From Glandiceps talaboti (lineage: Eukaryota; Hemichordata; Enteropneusta; Spengelidae): DNA of 64,000 nt. Shown here one piece after another: positions 1-15,000 of this stretch. The stretch lies in assembly GCF_964340395.1 (NCBI RefSeq), contig NC_135549.1:14687342-14751341 (forward strand), given 5' to 3'. The notes beneath the pieces are model-generated. The model was not told where the DNA came from and ran no database searches. It saw nothing but the letters and a program-made list of their open reading frames with translations. Each line of letters starts with the position of its first letter. Position 1 is the stretch's first letter. A program made the position numbers and the translations under genes.

Positions 1-144
1 GTGTTTATTCCCCAGTTGTCAATAATCCAGCTGTAGACATTGGTGCAGCAAATGTTCCTTTACGACTGGCAATAAATACAGCACAATATGGTCGAGTCTT
101 TCAAGATCGTTCACATCTCTTCAAATTCAAGCCAAGACCAGCAG
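1..144 (+). CDS. Internal exon, DD3-3-like protein (partial)
   Basis: One reading frame (starting at base 3) is open through this stretch and ends at a good donor, GCAG|GTCAGT at 144/145. The peptide contains [20 protein letters not shown], then [12 protein letters not shown] and a KPRP end. From memory of the family, the [16 protein letters not shown] block is typical of DD3-3-like proteins, first known from Dictyostelium and present in many marine invertebrates but not in vertebrates. A pyrimidine-rich TTTATTCCCCAG could be the acceptor, putting the exon start at 16; otherwise the exon begins before the window. I saw no following exon of this gene before the opposite-strand transglutaminase begins at 2881, so the gene may end with a hard-to-see exon or this may be a relic. 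Coding status is fairly sure; the family name is moderate. Confidence 0.5.
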
Positions 145-534
145 GTCAGTGTAATTGTTTTATTGATTTTATTTTTAACTGACCAAGAAGTACCGGTAAA
201 CAAATGTACAACAAAATAGGAAAAAGTGTGAATCACTCCTGGCCATAAATGTTTTTTCTTTTCACAGTATACTTTGTAATATGCACATATTTCGCTAATT
301 GTTTTGCATGCTAACGAGCAAAATTTCACAGATTTTCTAAAATATATGTGACCACAACACATCAAAGTGTTTATAATGCTGTTTTTGAGAAAATGATGAC
401 ACAGACACACACACACACATCACCAAAACAGAACTTTCCCTAATACAGAAGGTAGAAAGTTAGCCAGCACCACATTTATAGTGTGTTAACAATATGAAAG
501 AAATGGTTTGATTTTGGTATTAAAATTATTTGAA

Positions 535-720
535 TTTTAAGGTCAAGATCATGGTCAAAGGTCAAGTTTTAAAAGAGAGCATTGCCCGGATACTATAGGG
601 GTAGACTCTTGAAATGAGTCTGTATATACTACAGTTTTTGTGTACATATACAGCCACTTTGATCATTATTGTGAAGCTAAAGTTATATGTAACATATAGT
701 CAGAGAATGAGGTATGAAAA
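535..720 (+). repeat. Dispersed repeat A, copy 1
   Basis: It starts with GGTCAAG..GGTCAAAGGTCAAG and runs through a GGGTAGACTCTTGAA block into a CAGAGAATGAG end. The same order of blocks occurs at about 19845-20090 in intron 1 of the transglutaminase gene, so this is a diverged interspersed element. Confidence 0.5.
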
Positions 721-2219
721 CTACATTGTCTGGGGATTTTTTTTATAAGACTTCATTATACTCGCACAATGTTGTCATATCATTCATAGCAAAGTGAAAA
801 CCTTGACAGCATGAGTTTCTTTCCAGCCTTTTTATTTCCCGCAAGCACCATTCAAATTTATAATAGCAAAAAACAGATTACAATGACATTGATAACAGTA
901 CCAGTTTCTTAACAACAAATAGCTATATTATTACATCAACTATAGTCTAGATATGTACTACACATTGTATTATAAAATCATCTCTTTACCACCGTCTAGC
1001 TCAACGAGAAATTATGAACTAAAAGTTGTTCATGCAAATGAGTAAACTTCAACTGTTAGATTATCTAAGTGTCCTGGTATGATAAATCTACCATATTTGG
1101 ACATTATGTACCTGCTCCAATAAACACTAAGTTATCATTGGGCAGAACTCCATGATTGATTAACAAAGACATGCTGCCTGTGTGGGTAGCTTCGTTTGAA
1201 TTTGAAATTTCCTCTCAGAACCTCACTGAGCTAGATGTAAAGAGAGATCTTGAGATCTGATGCCAGGTAGTACTAGACTACATTAACTACATCACACCTT
1301 TAACACACGCTTTATGTTGCAGTTAACATCCCCAACTCATAATAATATATTCTGAATCTATTTCAGATTACTAAAATGTAATTTTGCCAATGCAGTGTAC
1401 TTTAATAATTCTGCTCATAATTTATTGAAATAACAATCTTTCAATATTTATCATATTATATTAAATCTTTAAATCATTAGATTAATTTCAATCACATCTA
1501 AAAATCAAAAGATTGACAATACAAGACTGTTTTAATAACATAGTACTGTAAATATAACAATTTCAAAACTAATATATTCATACTTCATTCTTAATATTGC
1601 TGGGGCAACATTTAAAAAGGAAAACTGCAAAAATCAAGTCACTCAAGGTATACGATCTTAAATCTATAAACCAGATCCCTATACACACTGTATCATATTA
1701 ATAATTTATACAGATTATATCAACAATTATGTAACCTAATTAACAACAATACATCATTTGTAAATGAAAATCTTGAATAATTAATTATATTACTAGATTC
1801 CTTGATTATAAAAATGATTTTAATTCTTCTATTTACTCTACCTTACATTACACAGATCATGTACTATTTTAATGGTCAGGAGATCCTGATTTCTTTACTT
1901 ATTTAATGTATCATTATATTTGGAAATCAAACAATACTGTCATTTCATTCTCTTGAACGTTTGGCACTCATATTCAAACTAATACAACAATGTTCCCAAC
2001 AGCCTTCTAAAAAAAACTATTTTTCATTTGTTCTGGTACATATGATGCTGTCCACAAAGATTCTGAAGATGCCATTTGACTTAAAGACAAAGAGCTTGAA
2101 TATGGACAAGTATAAAAGGCAGGATAGTACAAAATTAATTAATACATCTGAAACAAGGTAATGTCCATAGGCATCTTAACCTCAAGGGGCTTTATTTATT
2201 TGTTCATTTGTTAATTTGT

Positions 2220-2450
2220 CTGTCTCTCTGTCTGTCTGTACAGGAGTAAGTGATCATTACAGCTATATAGACTTCCACATGCTGGCATGTTTGTTTGTTT
2301 GTTTGTCTGTCTTAACCTTACAGTGTCAATATTTGTTTGTTTGTTTGTCTGTCTGTCTTAACCTTACAGTGGCAATATTTGTTTGTCTGTCTTAACCTTA
2401 CAGTGGCAATATTTGTTTGTCTGTCTGTCTGTCTGTCCGTCTGTATTAAA
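2220..2450 (+). repeat. GTTT/GTCT tetranucleotides within a short tandem repeat
   Basis: Runs of GTTT and GTCT are joined to a CTTAACCTTACAGTGGCAAT block that is repeated about three times between 2310 and 2415. Confidence 0.75.
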
Positions 2451-2880
2451 GCCTCAGTATTTCTTCATTGATTTGTTCACATTTTTTCCTTTCATATTTC
2501 TTCATTTTATGGCTATTATGACTGACATGTTGATTTTAGAGGCTGAGATGATGATGTCAGTCATAAATAACCTTACAAATAATAATATGGCATCAACTGA
2601 CTTTGTCTTCGTAGAAGGAAGTACTAGTACATCAAATTTCATCATATGACTATTCTATACTTTTGGGGATATCATTTCAGTATTACATTTGCAGTCTCTT
2701 ATAAATCCAAAACTGACAAGAATCAGTAACTTTCCTTTAATTACTTTGTTCAAACTTTCTTTTATAAATGTATGTCTACTAAATGTCAAAGTTTGATATG
2801 GAAAAAACGAAATGGAATAAATTGCATGCTGGGAAAATGATTTCACTTGCGTCAGCTTTCCTATGAAACTGATGGGATAT

Positions 2881-3028
2881 TTAGACAGATGGTTTAATTT
2901 CAAGATCCACATATCCTGTTATTCCAAATAATTCCTTGGAGTGGAGTGAGGCTATCAACTTTCTCTTTCCAGCTTTCTGAGGTGTCAGAGAGATGTTTAT
3001 ATTGGCCACTTGCTTTGATTTAACATTC
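2881..3028 (-). CDS. Transglutaminase exon 13 (stop)
   Basis: Last barrel strands, [18 protein letters not shown].. to EIKPSV and TAA at 2883-2881. Acceptor TCTTTTCAG|GAATG. No poly(A) signal stands out immediately downstream. Confidence 0.9.
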
Positions 3029-6000
3029 CTGAAAAGAAGTGAATATGATTTTAATTTTAAAACATGTAACACAGAATGACTCACACTATCAAGGTTTGAA
3101 AAGTTTGCGATTATTAGTACACCTGAAATAAGACAATTGCAAACCACTCCTGAAACAACTGTGGATTTGTTGAAAACAATCATGGGATTCACACAAATTA
3201 TGTAGGTGAGAATTTACTCAACATCCGATGAAATGATGTCTTTTAAATGTTCCTCCATTTTTTTAAAAGACAAAAGAACAGACTGCACACCTACCTATGG
3301 GTTATGATTTTAGTTTTCTGTATGCCCGGACCTTCAAGGATAAACTTTAAATCAGTAAGACTCTTATCCAATGGGTTCACAAAGGAAACTGATACTGGAA
3401 TCTGCCCACCAACTGTTGCTGTGGAGGACTCCTATATACACAATAAGTTGAGAAATGCTAGTTGAATTAATAGCAAAAACCAATGACCAGGTACTGACAA
3501 TCCAATTATAAAATTAATCACTGCATGCTTATCATTTCACATTACTATTAAATGCAAACTTTTTAAATTGTGAAAAGGTTTCATTACAAGTGTACATGTC
3601 ATTATTATGTTAATTTTCATATTAAACTTTACTATAACTGCAAGTAGAAACTGTCACTTTCTACAAATTATTATAGCATCAAAAGAACTGTCACTTTTAT
3701 TAAAGATTTCATGGGGGCATGTGCCTAAACAATCTTACACTGTCTTGATTTTATAGATACAGTAATGTATATAACAGTATATTACCTTCACTTTGATATC
3801 AAGAGATGGGGGAGTCAACGAGAAGTCATCCTGTTCAGCAAATATTTCATTGCTTTCCTCTATCTGTCCTAGCACATACGTTTTCATTGTGGCATGTTCA
3901 AGGGACACATCAATATAGTCTGTGTGGTGTACATGTAGAGATACCTCAGTAGCTATAAAATAAGGATGAAAGAAAGAATTTGTTTGTAAAGTGACTAATA
4001 TAAAGTAACATTTAGATATCTTAATGACAAAAACTATTGAAATAAATGATATTTTTGGTATAAATTTGTTCAAACAAAAGTACAACACCATACAGCTATT
4101 ACATAATATATTGCGGTGGGAAAGGCCTTTATCATTTTACATTTAAATTTTGATGATATTTTCCTTAATGTTTCTGAGGATCCTGTCACTGAATAGCCAC
4201 TGCCTCAACATACAAAGTCTATCAAGGAAGACTTACATGAAGAAGTTGTGAAATCAGAAAGAGCAATCTACAGAAAGGTATAAAAGTTCAATATACAATT
4301 TCATCATAATGACATACTATAAAGTTAGTAGACGAAACTATAATGACTTATGAATGTTCTACGATTTAAAATTTCAAATTGCCAATAACTATGTATTTAA
4401 TTTCACTGCCAATGCTGCAGCTAAATAATTCATGATCTAACAGAGATGCTAAATAAATAAATAAATATGTAAATAATTGTATAAACAATTCAATAAATTA
4501 ATAAATCGCTTACTTTCATTTGGTTTGACAGTGACGTAATCAAACTTTCCTTTCTGGCATCTTTTCACAACTACTCCAGTATACTGGCACATATGACAAG
4601 AAATGAACAGATGAGTAATTGTACACGACTTCATGCCTTCATTCTGTAACTTGACTGTAACGTCGAAGTCATCACCAATTTTGACATTTTCCTTCATCAT
4701 GACTTGGCATTTGATGTCATATTCAGATTTATCGGTGACGTACGTCTCAGGTTTGCTGCCATGACTACAAGCATGTTGCACAGCTAGACGTTCCTCTGCT
4801 GAACCTGAAGGGAGTAGATAATACGAAATTGATCTTTAAAACTGGATAAAATTATGATCACAGTATTATGGAAAAGCATCAAACTGTGCCAAAAGATTCT
4901 TATTCTTAAATGTGTCTTCATTCATCATGTTTAAATAATATAATTTTTTCTATATACAATATCTCACTGAACAAAGTAAATTTTTTTAAAACCAAAGCAA
5001 ACGAAATCTTTTCAAATATTATTTACCCCTATCATTGGAAATGAGGGCCTCAATGGAAAAAAGCATTTTATTTACTTTAGTACTGTTACACTACTCTGAA
5101 AAAATATATTTTATTATTATTATTAAACATTAGGGCAAAAAAAGTACTGTCGCAAGATTTCAATGTGTACTATTGATCACATTGAAAATTTAACAAGTTT
5201 GTGCGGCCGCGGTAACTCCTGATCATTTTTTAAAATTTTTAACTGAGAATGGGTTGGAGTTTCTTGAACAAAGTAACATGAAAATTTGAACATTTTGTTT
5301 CCAAGGTGCATTTCACATTAAGGAGATCAAATTAGTTGAGTTCCCAATTTCTTAATTATGTCTACTAATTCACACCAAATATTATGATTACGGTATTCAA
5401 TGGCCACCGGGAAACTTTTAATTTTATTGCTTTTCCCATTTTTCCATTTTTGACATTCTAGTCTGTTTTCTGAGGTTTTCAAACCAATAGCAAAAACACT
5501 TAGCAGTGGTTGTAGTACATATCAGTAGCAAATTGTTACCTTCAGGGAATTTATACAGATTGGTTACATCTTCAGACTGGTCTACACCAACAGCTTTGGT
5601 GAGAATAGCTTTCCCAACACGACTCTTCTCAACATACACTTTCTTTTTTGCAGCAAGAGAATTGTCTTTTAGGTTTGCCCTCCAGTGAACTTTGTCTGCA
5701 TTTACTTCAGCAAATCCAAACTCTGTGTCATAATTGTAGTACACATGTCCTTGTTTAATGGCCATCAGAGAAGCAGGACCAGTTTGGTAAACACCTATAA
5801 AAGTTAAATGGACACAAACTGAGTTAAATTTTGGATTTTTAATTAATAAAACAATTTTATCATTGCTTCCTACTTGAAAAATCAATGTGAAACAACATTT
5901 AATAACTAAGTCTGTGTTTGTAACTCAATACATTGCAGAAAGCTATTAAAAAGGCGCAATAAGTTTGTTATTGTAACATACAACATATCTATTAATAGTT

Positions 6001-9000
6001 TGCCATTTATAGAAGTACTAACATGGACTTGGCATTATGATGTTTCACATTGATTTTTCACATTGGAAGCCATGATAAAACTGTCTTATAACTTAAAATT
6101 CCAAAATAAATACCCAATCCTCATCTGTATGACCACTTCATGATGACATTATTCATTAAACACAACAAAATATTAAGTAAATTCCTACCATGCAATACAC
6201 TGTTTTAACAGATGCATGAAGACATTATTGTAATGTCATACAAGTCATACATCGACATTAATATTCAAAAGTAGACTTTTTTAAAGTTACAACTGAGAAA
6301 CCGAACAGAGAAGTGTCATATTTTTAACAGAACAGAGAATTATATTATTAACAGAACAGAGAATTTTTATATTTTTAACAGAACAGAGAATTATCATATT
6401 TTTAACAGAGCAAAGAATTATCATATTTTACAGAACAGAGAATTATCATATTTTTAAATTTAATGGATATTTTTAAGTAAATGTTGTTTGATGTGAATAT
6501 TGGATACTTTATAATCGTATTACTTATTGATAAAATCATTGGGATTGTTTTAATAGACTGAAAGTGTATATTTTCATGAATTTCCCACGAAAGACTGGAT
6601 TTTTATGACCTTTTTTAGTGGAAATCAGCACTCAGTTCCAAGCAATTATATAAAATAAGTAAATCAGACCAAACAGTGAGATATAATGAGATATGACATC
6701 AAGGACAATAGTATTACCATCACTAGTTTCTTGAGGTGTTCCATCCACTAGTTGCCAACCACCATATCCTGTTGGTAGATCAGGTCTTGCCATCCAACAT
6801 TCATTCCAAACATGGAAGTTCCTGAGGAGGGTGTCATAACATAAACAGTTTGACTGTGATGTAGGGGTTGTATATTTAGAGAATTATAATGACATAATAA
6901 GTTTTTATATAAACAACTGAAATCTAGAAATCACAAAATAGCTATAATCCACAATTGCTTTACATATACTCGGGCACTTTTCAGGAGTTTAAATATGTAA
7001 TGAATTCAAATACCTTTGAATTTGAAATTATATTACATTTATATTATATCATATATATTATATTATATTATATTATATTATATTATATTATATTATATTG
7101 TATTATATTATATTATATTATATTATATTGTATTATATTATATTGTATTATATATTATATTATATTATATTATATTGTATTATATTATATTATATTATAT
7201 TGTATTATATTATATTATATTATATCATATATATTATATTATATTATATTATATTATATTATATTATATTATATTATATATTATATTATATTCATTCATA
7301 TCATATCACATCACATCATATCATATATATCATATATCATACTATAGCATATTATACCATATTACATTATATTACAATATATTTTAGCATATTATATTAT
7401 ATCATATTTACATTATAATTTATATTTATATTGATTTATCAATTGTATAGCCTGCTATAAATGATGCACAACTTTGGGATATTACAGTTAAGAGATTCTT
7501 TTGGTTGCCTAAGATGTTTGCATTATACTTGTAGTAATTATATACAAATAAGAGTAAAATATAAATTTCCTTTTTCAAGTTTTACAAACTTACCAAATAG
7601 AGTCTGAATTCCAGTCAGTGATAGGATTAGACTCTTCATCCCAGTACATATCTATGGTCATGCTACAATCAGTATCGTGAGCTGAACCAAAGTTTGTAAC
7701 ACTACGTGCTGGTATACCAAGACATCGTAACACTACAGGTAAACCAAAGTGGAGAGGAGTCATGAACAGAGCCATCACCATTGTACATTTGTTCTGGCTA
7801 TTATCATGGTTGCTAGGGATGTTTATTAGAAATATGAGTCATTCCAAAACCTACCCATAATCATATTTTTCTTAACACCCAGAATCCTTAGAGGTCAAGC
7901 AGTTGCTAGGGTACAATTATGGTTGCTATGGATTTTTAAAGCTTTTTGAATACTCACATCATTCTTTAAAATTCCTTTTAGCAGTTGCTATGGCATACTA
8001 AGTGGTTGCTATGGTTTGTTGCTATGGTATACTAGTGGTTACTATGGTTTGTAGTTTGGCATATTGTTTCCAACCCAACAACCCCTAGGAACTGTGATTG
8101 TCAAATTTGCACACTGATATTATCAGCTTGATCATCTTCACTTGAACAATTTTAAAAAATCATAACAACCATGAAAATATCCTCACCAAGTATCACACTA
8201 TTATCCACCCAGTAAGTTTTGAGACTAAAAATGTACCCACCATAAGTAAAATGTTCCACCCAAAATAGTAATTTGACAGTGATTTAGCAACACCAGAAAA
8301 TATATTACCTGAGGTAGTTACCCCAGAAAATACCCAACACTGCCCATAACAGACTGGTTGTTTTGACTTTCCATAATCCCTTAGTATACTAACACTGCCA
8401 ACCCAGTCGGTGGGCTTTATACCATCAGCATACTCTCCAGACCAGTTACCAACCAGGACTCCATCATCATCTTGACAATTCACCTTGAGGTGAAAGAAGA
8501 ATACATTGACTATTAGAAGTTAATCCTCAAATTTGTGATTAGAGAAAGAAAATGTCAATCCACAAAATTATGTTCGTTTTATATAAACAAGTTGAACACT
8601 AGAGGGCACTGTCAAACAAGAAGCAGCTTGGTGGTGCACTCAGTCAGTATGCCAATCCACTGAGTGGTTATTCATCTACCCATCTGCATATACATGTACT
8701 TCTTATTTCCATATTTCACTTTCACTTTTAAATATGTCAAATGATATTTTGGGTTTTCAGATTATCTGTAATTTTTATATATTTTTCAACTGAAGAATCT
8801 TATTAATAGCTGCTATCTCATAACTAACAATTACAAGTACTGCTACCTTAAATTTGCATCTATAAATTCACCAACATTCAAATAACTGTCAATACTAGAA
8901 TATGAACAAACTGATAAAGTACTTAGTATAGTACTTAGTCTGCAAAACACAATGCATGTATGCATTGTCCACTAGTACTGACCAGATTGTAGGCACTCAC

Positions 9001-12000
9001 ATATTTAATAACTCTACTAGAATGCTCAAATAAAATTCCTGAATCTTCATATATGATGCAAACTATCAAAATCTATATATAAATGAACAATTGATTGAAG
9101 AATTACTAGGGACACAGGATAGGTTTATCTGCCAACCACTTGGGGAAATTATTGCTGTACTCTGTACTAATTATAACTATAGCATTTGTATTTAGTTTAT
9201 AATTTAACATAATTTTTTTTTAAAAATTATATTTTGTATGAGTTTTTGCCCTTGAATGATGTATTCCAGATGTAGTTTTGTAACAAACAAAATATACTAT
9301 ACTATACTATAGTACTATAGACACAGTAAAGACTTCAAACTGTGCCAGTGATCTGAATCAGCTGTGGTGCAATCACACCGATGTAAATTCCAAACTCTCC
9401 AAGCAGCCAGTGAAGTTGTAATGAAGTCACCATCATGCAGTTATATATATATATATCTGTAGGTCATCCTCAATGCAATAATAGCCAAAAATAAACAACC
9501 CTATATGACTCACCAGATGTTATAATTTCACTACTACGTTACACTTGACTCAATGACAGCTGATACGCACATTCACTACATACATGTAATATTAGATTAC
9601 TCTAACAGTCAATGAGGAATGCCATATGATATATAAAAACTATGCAAGTAAAGTCAACTGTCTAGCTTTCACCACAAGTAATCCTTGTCTAAATCAATAC
9701 TAAGAACTCTTGAAACTTAAAAGTTCATAATTCATAGATATTAATAAAGAAATTTTACAAAATTAAATTATCTTAAACATGTTAATCCTTAAACGGACAG
9801 TTTGACAAAGCCATGTCGATCTGAACAGGCGAAACGTTACTTCGAGTATACTCGTATAAGCTTTCAAACTGATTTTTTTTTACTGTTTAAGCCAGCACAA
9901 CTGGCACCATATATCATGCTTATAGGATGCAAACAATACATTTGCTAGTCTTTATATGTTAACAGAATTCTATCTGTATGTGAACAATTTTAAACAGTTC
10001 GGTCAGTACATTTATGAAAAATTACTGTACACTTCATGGAGATGACGAAATCTAAGACCTCAATGTATGTTTGACATTTTTAGAAAGGCATGTTGTTGTG
10101 GTAGCATTGAGACATTGTGTTTTATTAGAATATTAAAGTAAAGAGTTGGACCCAGTTTGGTTGCATTTTAACTTCTGCAGGAAAATAGATTAAGTCAAAA
10201 TAAACTATTTGATCATGTATGAATGATTTATTGAAATTCCTCTCAGAGTTACAAGACTTTCAATCTTTCATCTACGGTGTTGCACAACTTTTTTTAAAAC
10301 TCAAACTTGAACTTCCTGTCTCTTGTTTCATGATTTCTTTTTATTTCATTTAGATTTTTCTATTGCTTAAGCAACCACTTCAAATGTTTACCTACACACC
10401 CTTTCCTGTCAAAAGTAGTTCCCCCATGCTACCATAAGACTTTTGATTTTTCTACCCGCATGCTTCTAACTAAAAGTTGGCAACCAACCAATTTTAACAC
10501 AGACAAGCTTTGTTCTTCAAAACACAGCTTAGCTAGAATTCTACAAAATAGACTGAATAAAACTGAAAGACATGACATTCTAGGTAATATATTATTTCCT
10601 CTCAAGTTTTACCTTGAAAACATTTCTCCACTTTCATATTTACAGCTTTCACAATATTTTTCAGTAGTGGCATTCTATAACTACTGTCAACCACATGACT
10701 TCCATAACCTGGCAACAGACTGACTTCTAGTTCTTAGGCATCATATAAATTAATGTTTCCTTCTGACTGCTTTGGCTACATGCAGTAATTGAAAACTACT
10801 GTCACAGTGGAAACCTGTTTTTCATTACCATAGAGATTAAATCACAGTGTGATGGCCATTTTGTATCAATATAAATTATGATCCAATTATATATAGTCAA
10901 TTAAAAAGTACTTTTTTTGCAGCAATTTAATTACCACATGGGTTGAAGTTACATTGAACTTAGTAGTGGCAGCAAATTTGTTAAAGTTCTTTATACATTA
11001 TATACATGTATATATCATATGTTATAAAACAAATGGGCTTCAACATGACTTGACAAACAACTAGATATAATCAAGTCTCTGGGCTTTTTTCACTATTTAT
11101 AAAATTCTTTTTTAACACAAGTGTCTTGTTTGTATATTAAAACAGTGACCTGAGGGTGGATTGTGAACAGTTTGGTGAATGTCTGAACCCTTGGGAGTTA
11201 ACTCATAAATGGGGAAAAATAAAAAAAACTGTTGAGGACTTTCTTCCTTTGCAAAACTTAGAATAATAAATTCTAAACCTTTGAAGATTATAAGACTTTA
11301 AGAAAAATTCTCCCAAGGGACTAGTGTCAGTCTATCAAACAACCTAAAGCAGTGTACTGTGAACCAAATGCAGTTTTTCTTTTACCAGCTTGGAATGAAA
11401 ATTAATGACCACAATTCAGTCATAACTTTTTGTTGACCAAACATCCAAACAGAATCTAACATGCAGACATAACAGTTTCTCATATGGCCACTAATTCATA
11501 AAATGTTATAGTGGCCATATGGACAAGAAACGATATCAATTCTGGATTCTAATAATGTGAATAAATTTACTATATTTTTCTACTTGAAAATCAATCAACA
11601 TACCAAGTTTTACATAGACCACATTATAAACTATTATTACATTATGAAATAAAAACACAAAAACCTTATCTAAATTGTTCCATATTGGTTTTTTAACTAA
11701 AAAGTATATAGTAAACTCGGACTTGGTCTTTGTTGTTTCATGTTGTTTTGTCAAGTAGAAAAGCATGAAACAGTCATGCTATTTAAAATAAATACCAATT
11801 TTGCATCCATATTAGGCATTTTAATAATCTATCAACTGCACTTCTTATGTTTAAAAAATGGTCAAATTATACAAATTGTGCATTTTGTATGACAAACTTC
11901 AAAACAGTAGAATTCAGGAGAGCTTTTTAAAGGATTTTGTTTCTGGTATGTATGTGATATTGTACTCTAAAATACAGTGGCTGCCTTTAAAAGGTTAATT

Positions 12001-15000
12001 TTGATTTTCAAGGAGCACATGAGAGATAAAATTCTGATTTTCATGGAATGTGACAAACATTCAGGGGTATGCAGTTATGAAATGTAATGATCATGTGAGA
12101 TTGGTGGTATGTTGTTACAGCCTTACTAAAGTTTCAATGACAAATTCATACTTTCTGGTATGTAGACAATTAAAACTTTTGTTTCCGAAAGAAGATGCCT
12201 TGCCGTGAAAGTATTCAACAATGTTCAACCAAGACAGACACAATACTGCAAGCACCATAAATCTGTATTGAACAAATAGTGAGCGTCACAGGTCAAAGTT
12301 CACACTGAGAGAAATACAGCTGCAGGTCAATAAAATTGAAAATTTCACTTCTCACTTTGTAACACTTTAACTTTATTACGTGATATGTACACAATAACTT
12401 TGAACTATTGACTACAAATCATTAACAAGTAGACAGTTTTAGTATTTTTTTAATTTGAACAGAATATTGTGTAAACAGTGAATACTGGTTGCTGCATAGC
12501 AATGAGGTAATTTAATTCCTAACTCTTACAATTCAAGCTAAGTCTACAGTGTGTGCACTGACCTTACAGTACACTTCTCTCTTTTTTTTACTCCTAACCT
12601 TTCTCTGTGAAATCTGATCAACAACAAATTATATCTATTATACATATATAAGCTGTACACCAACTTTATAATAAAGCATATCTTATTTGCAAAACCTGTT
12701 TTATTTCAAATAAATGAAAAATTATTGTTTTTCTTATAATGGCATATGGCTATAGTGGTGTAGAGATAGAAGGGAAGGGGAACCTTATACATATAAATAT
12801 AAATATATATATATCTATATATAAATTAATTCATATGTTATATGAATTAATTTATATATAGAAATATATATGTTTATATGTATAAGGTTCCCTTTCCCTT
12901 CTATCTTTACACCATATACACCCACTGTACATGTAGCTGTATGCCATTATAAAGTGTCTAACTGGAGAGAACAGTGCTCGATGCAGTATTAGTAGCAGAG
13001 CATTGTAGACTTAATTCAAGGAATAAGGATGTTATAAGTCACTACTCAGAGTTTCACGCTTCTTTAGCAACCATCTGATGACTGTTAAATTGAGATTGTC
13101 CAGGTCAATATGTACAGGTAAATGTTTGTATATTCATTCCATAACAATATGGTTAGACTAAACTTTTTCTTACGGAGGTTTACTTTTATAGTTGCTAAGG
13201 AAATATTTATTTTCATGGCGGAGTTTGGAGACTAATTCGGACTTTTGTTCAATAGCATATATATATATATATATATGTGTGTGTACGTACGTGCATGCAT
13301 GCGTCCGTCCGTCCGTCCGTGTGTGTGTGTGCATGTAGTCTATATATGCATGCAGTTACACCTTTTTAAGAATTGTATTATTCCACATGTAATGGAATAA
13401 TATATGTTACAAATGTAGTGCAATAATGTAGGATAGCAAATAAATACAGTGAATCAGAGCATATTTCATCCACTCATACACCAATCCATACTATTGAAGT
13501 ATAAATGTGGTTATAAATATAGTTCTTACCATTGCAGACATACGTCTACAGACTTTAACTGGATTAGATCTCCCCTGTACTGCTAAACCTGACTCCAACA
13601 AGTTCATAGTGGCTTCAAATACCTCATCTTCAAACTGTAGGAGACAAAAGAAAATGAAATAACAAACAACTGATTTTCTTTTTTTGACCACTTGGAAACC
13701 ATTATCACTGATTTTTCAGAATGATACAAAATAACCAAGGCAAAAAGCCGTTGCTGAAATATTCATTGCTTTCGATGGTATATTACACTTTAGGTAATCT
13801 TGGATTCATAAGTCAAGCATATACCATTAGTTATCCTATTTTTTTTTTAAATTAAAAACTACCCCCATTTTCGAAACTTGATGATTGGATTAACCCAACT
13901 CCATTCATTAACAGCTCCCCCCCCCCCCAACCCCGACCAACATACTTGAGTTGAGTCCTACCTGACCAAAGTTCCATGGCCTTCCTGTAGGGTTACGATG
14001 GGAACCAACATAAATGAAACCAGTGTCGTTAAGAACATACTCTTCAAGCTGTTCTTCACTATCCAAATAAACTGCATCCTCTTGAAATGTAAAAGTACAA
14101 TGATTTATGTCAACAATTATTTGAGACATGCATAAAATGTTAATTATATGGACACCGACTCTGTAATAGTAGCAACATATTTAGAGTTGAAGTTATAACA
14201 TGGCAATTCCTACAAACTGATTATCAATTCTGCTTGATATATATATATTTCATTTTAATATTTACAATAATACTGTAAACCTAAATATTTTCACCACTAA
14301 ATTCTGTGATTTTACAGTCTTTAGATTGTTGGTGGTAGACTAATTTTTACTAATTACCAGACTTGTACATAATTGTACATGTTCATGTATAAAAGGGCAT
14401 TTTAATCCCTACCTATTTGTGTGTGTTTCTAGCGATATAAGTGAAAATAAGTCTTTAGCAAAAATTTCTAAGTTTACAGTTCTATCATAATATCTAGAAT
14501 TCTACTAAAAAACTATGTAAATGGAAATCAGTACCTTTACACCATGGGTTAAACAGCATGTACACAGGTTTGGATTGCCAAAGTGAGACGTACTCCTCAA
14601 GTCCATTATCTGTTTTACCAGCTCGGACAGATAAATTAAGGAAACATTTTCCAACAATGGCTGATGATGGCGACAGAATAGATAAAGACATAGTGCTACC
14701 AGATGCCTTCATCACCTGCACCTCCCATTTACCACTGTAATCTTCTCCATTGAATGGTATACGTATCAAGGTATCTTTCTTTAATGATGGACTCTCCCCT
14801 GAAATGTAATAAAAAATTATTTTCTTTAATGATGGCTTCTCCCCTAAATGAAAGATGAATTACTTACTTTAATAAATAGATTCTCTTCTGAAATGAACTC
14901 CCTGTACATGTATACAGGGTATCTTCCTTTAATTTGTCACTTTCTCCTTAAATAAAAAGATACTACACAAAGACTCCTTTTTCAATTATAAATTCTCTAC

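Larger units (their letters stand above)
145..2880. other. Intergenic; no gene seen
   Basis: AT-rich sequence with stops in all frames. It holds one copy of a dispersed repeat (about 535-720) related to 19845-20090, and GTCT/GTTT-rich repeats at 2220-2450. No convincing exon was found on either strand. Confidence 0.6.
8484..13529 (-). other. Largest transglutaminase intron (intron 5)
   Basis: About 5 kb between exons 5 and 6 without recognisable coding sequence. It holds a short hairpin at 11475-11531, the 220-bp palindrome at 12734-12953, the decayed hammerhead repeat at 12971-13085, and AT/GT/GTCC microsatellites at 13256-13335. Confidence 0.8.

Noticed and set aside
9790-9860. Third plus-strand hammerhead candidate (CTGAACAGGCGAAAC)
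   Set aside because: The first core box lacks the needed CTGANGA bases, stem III does not close, and no family tail follows.
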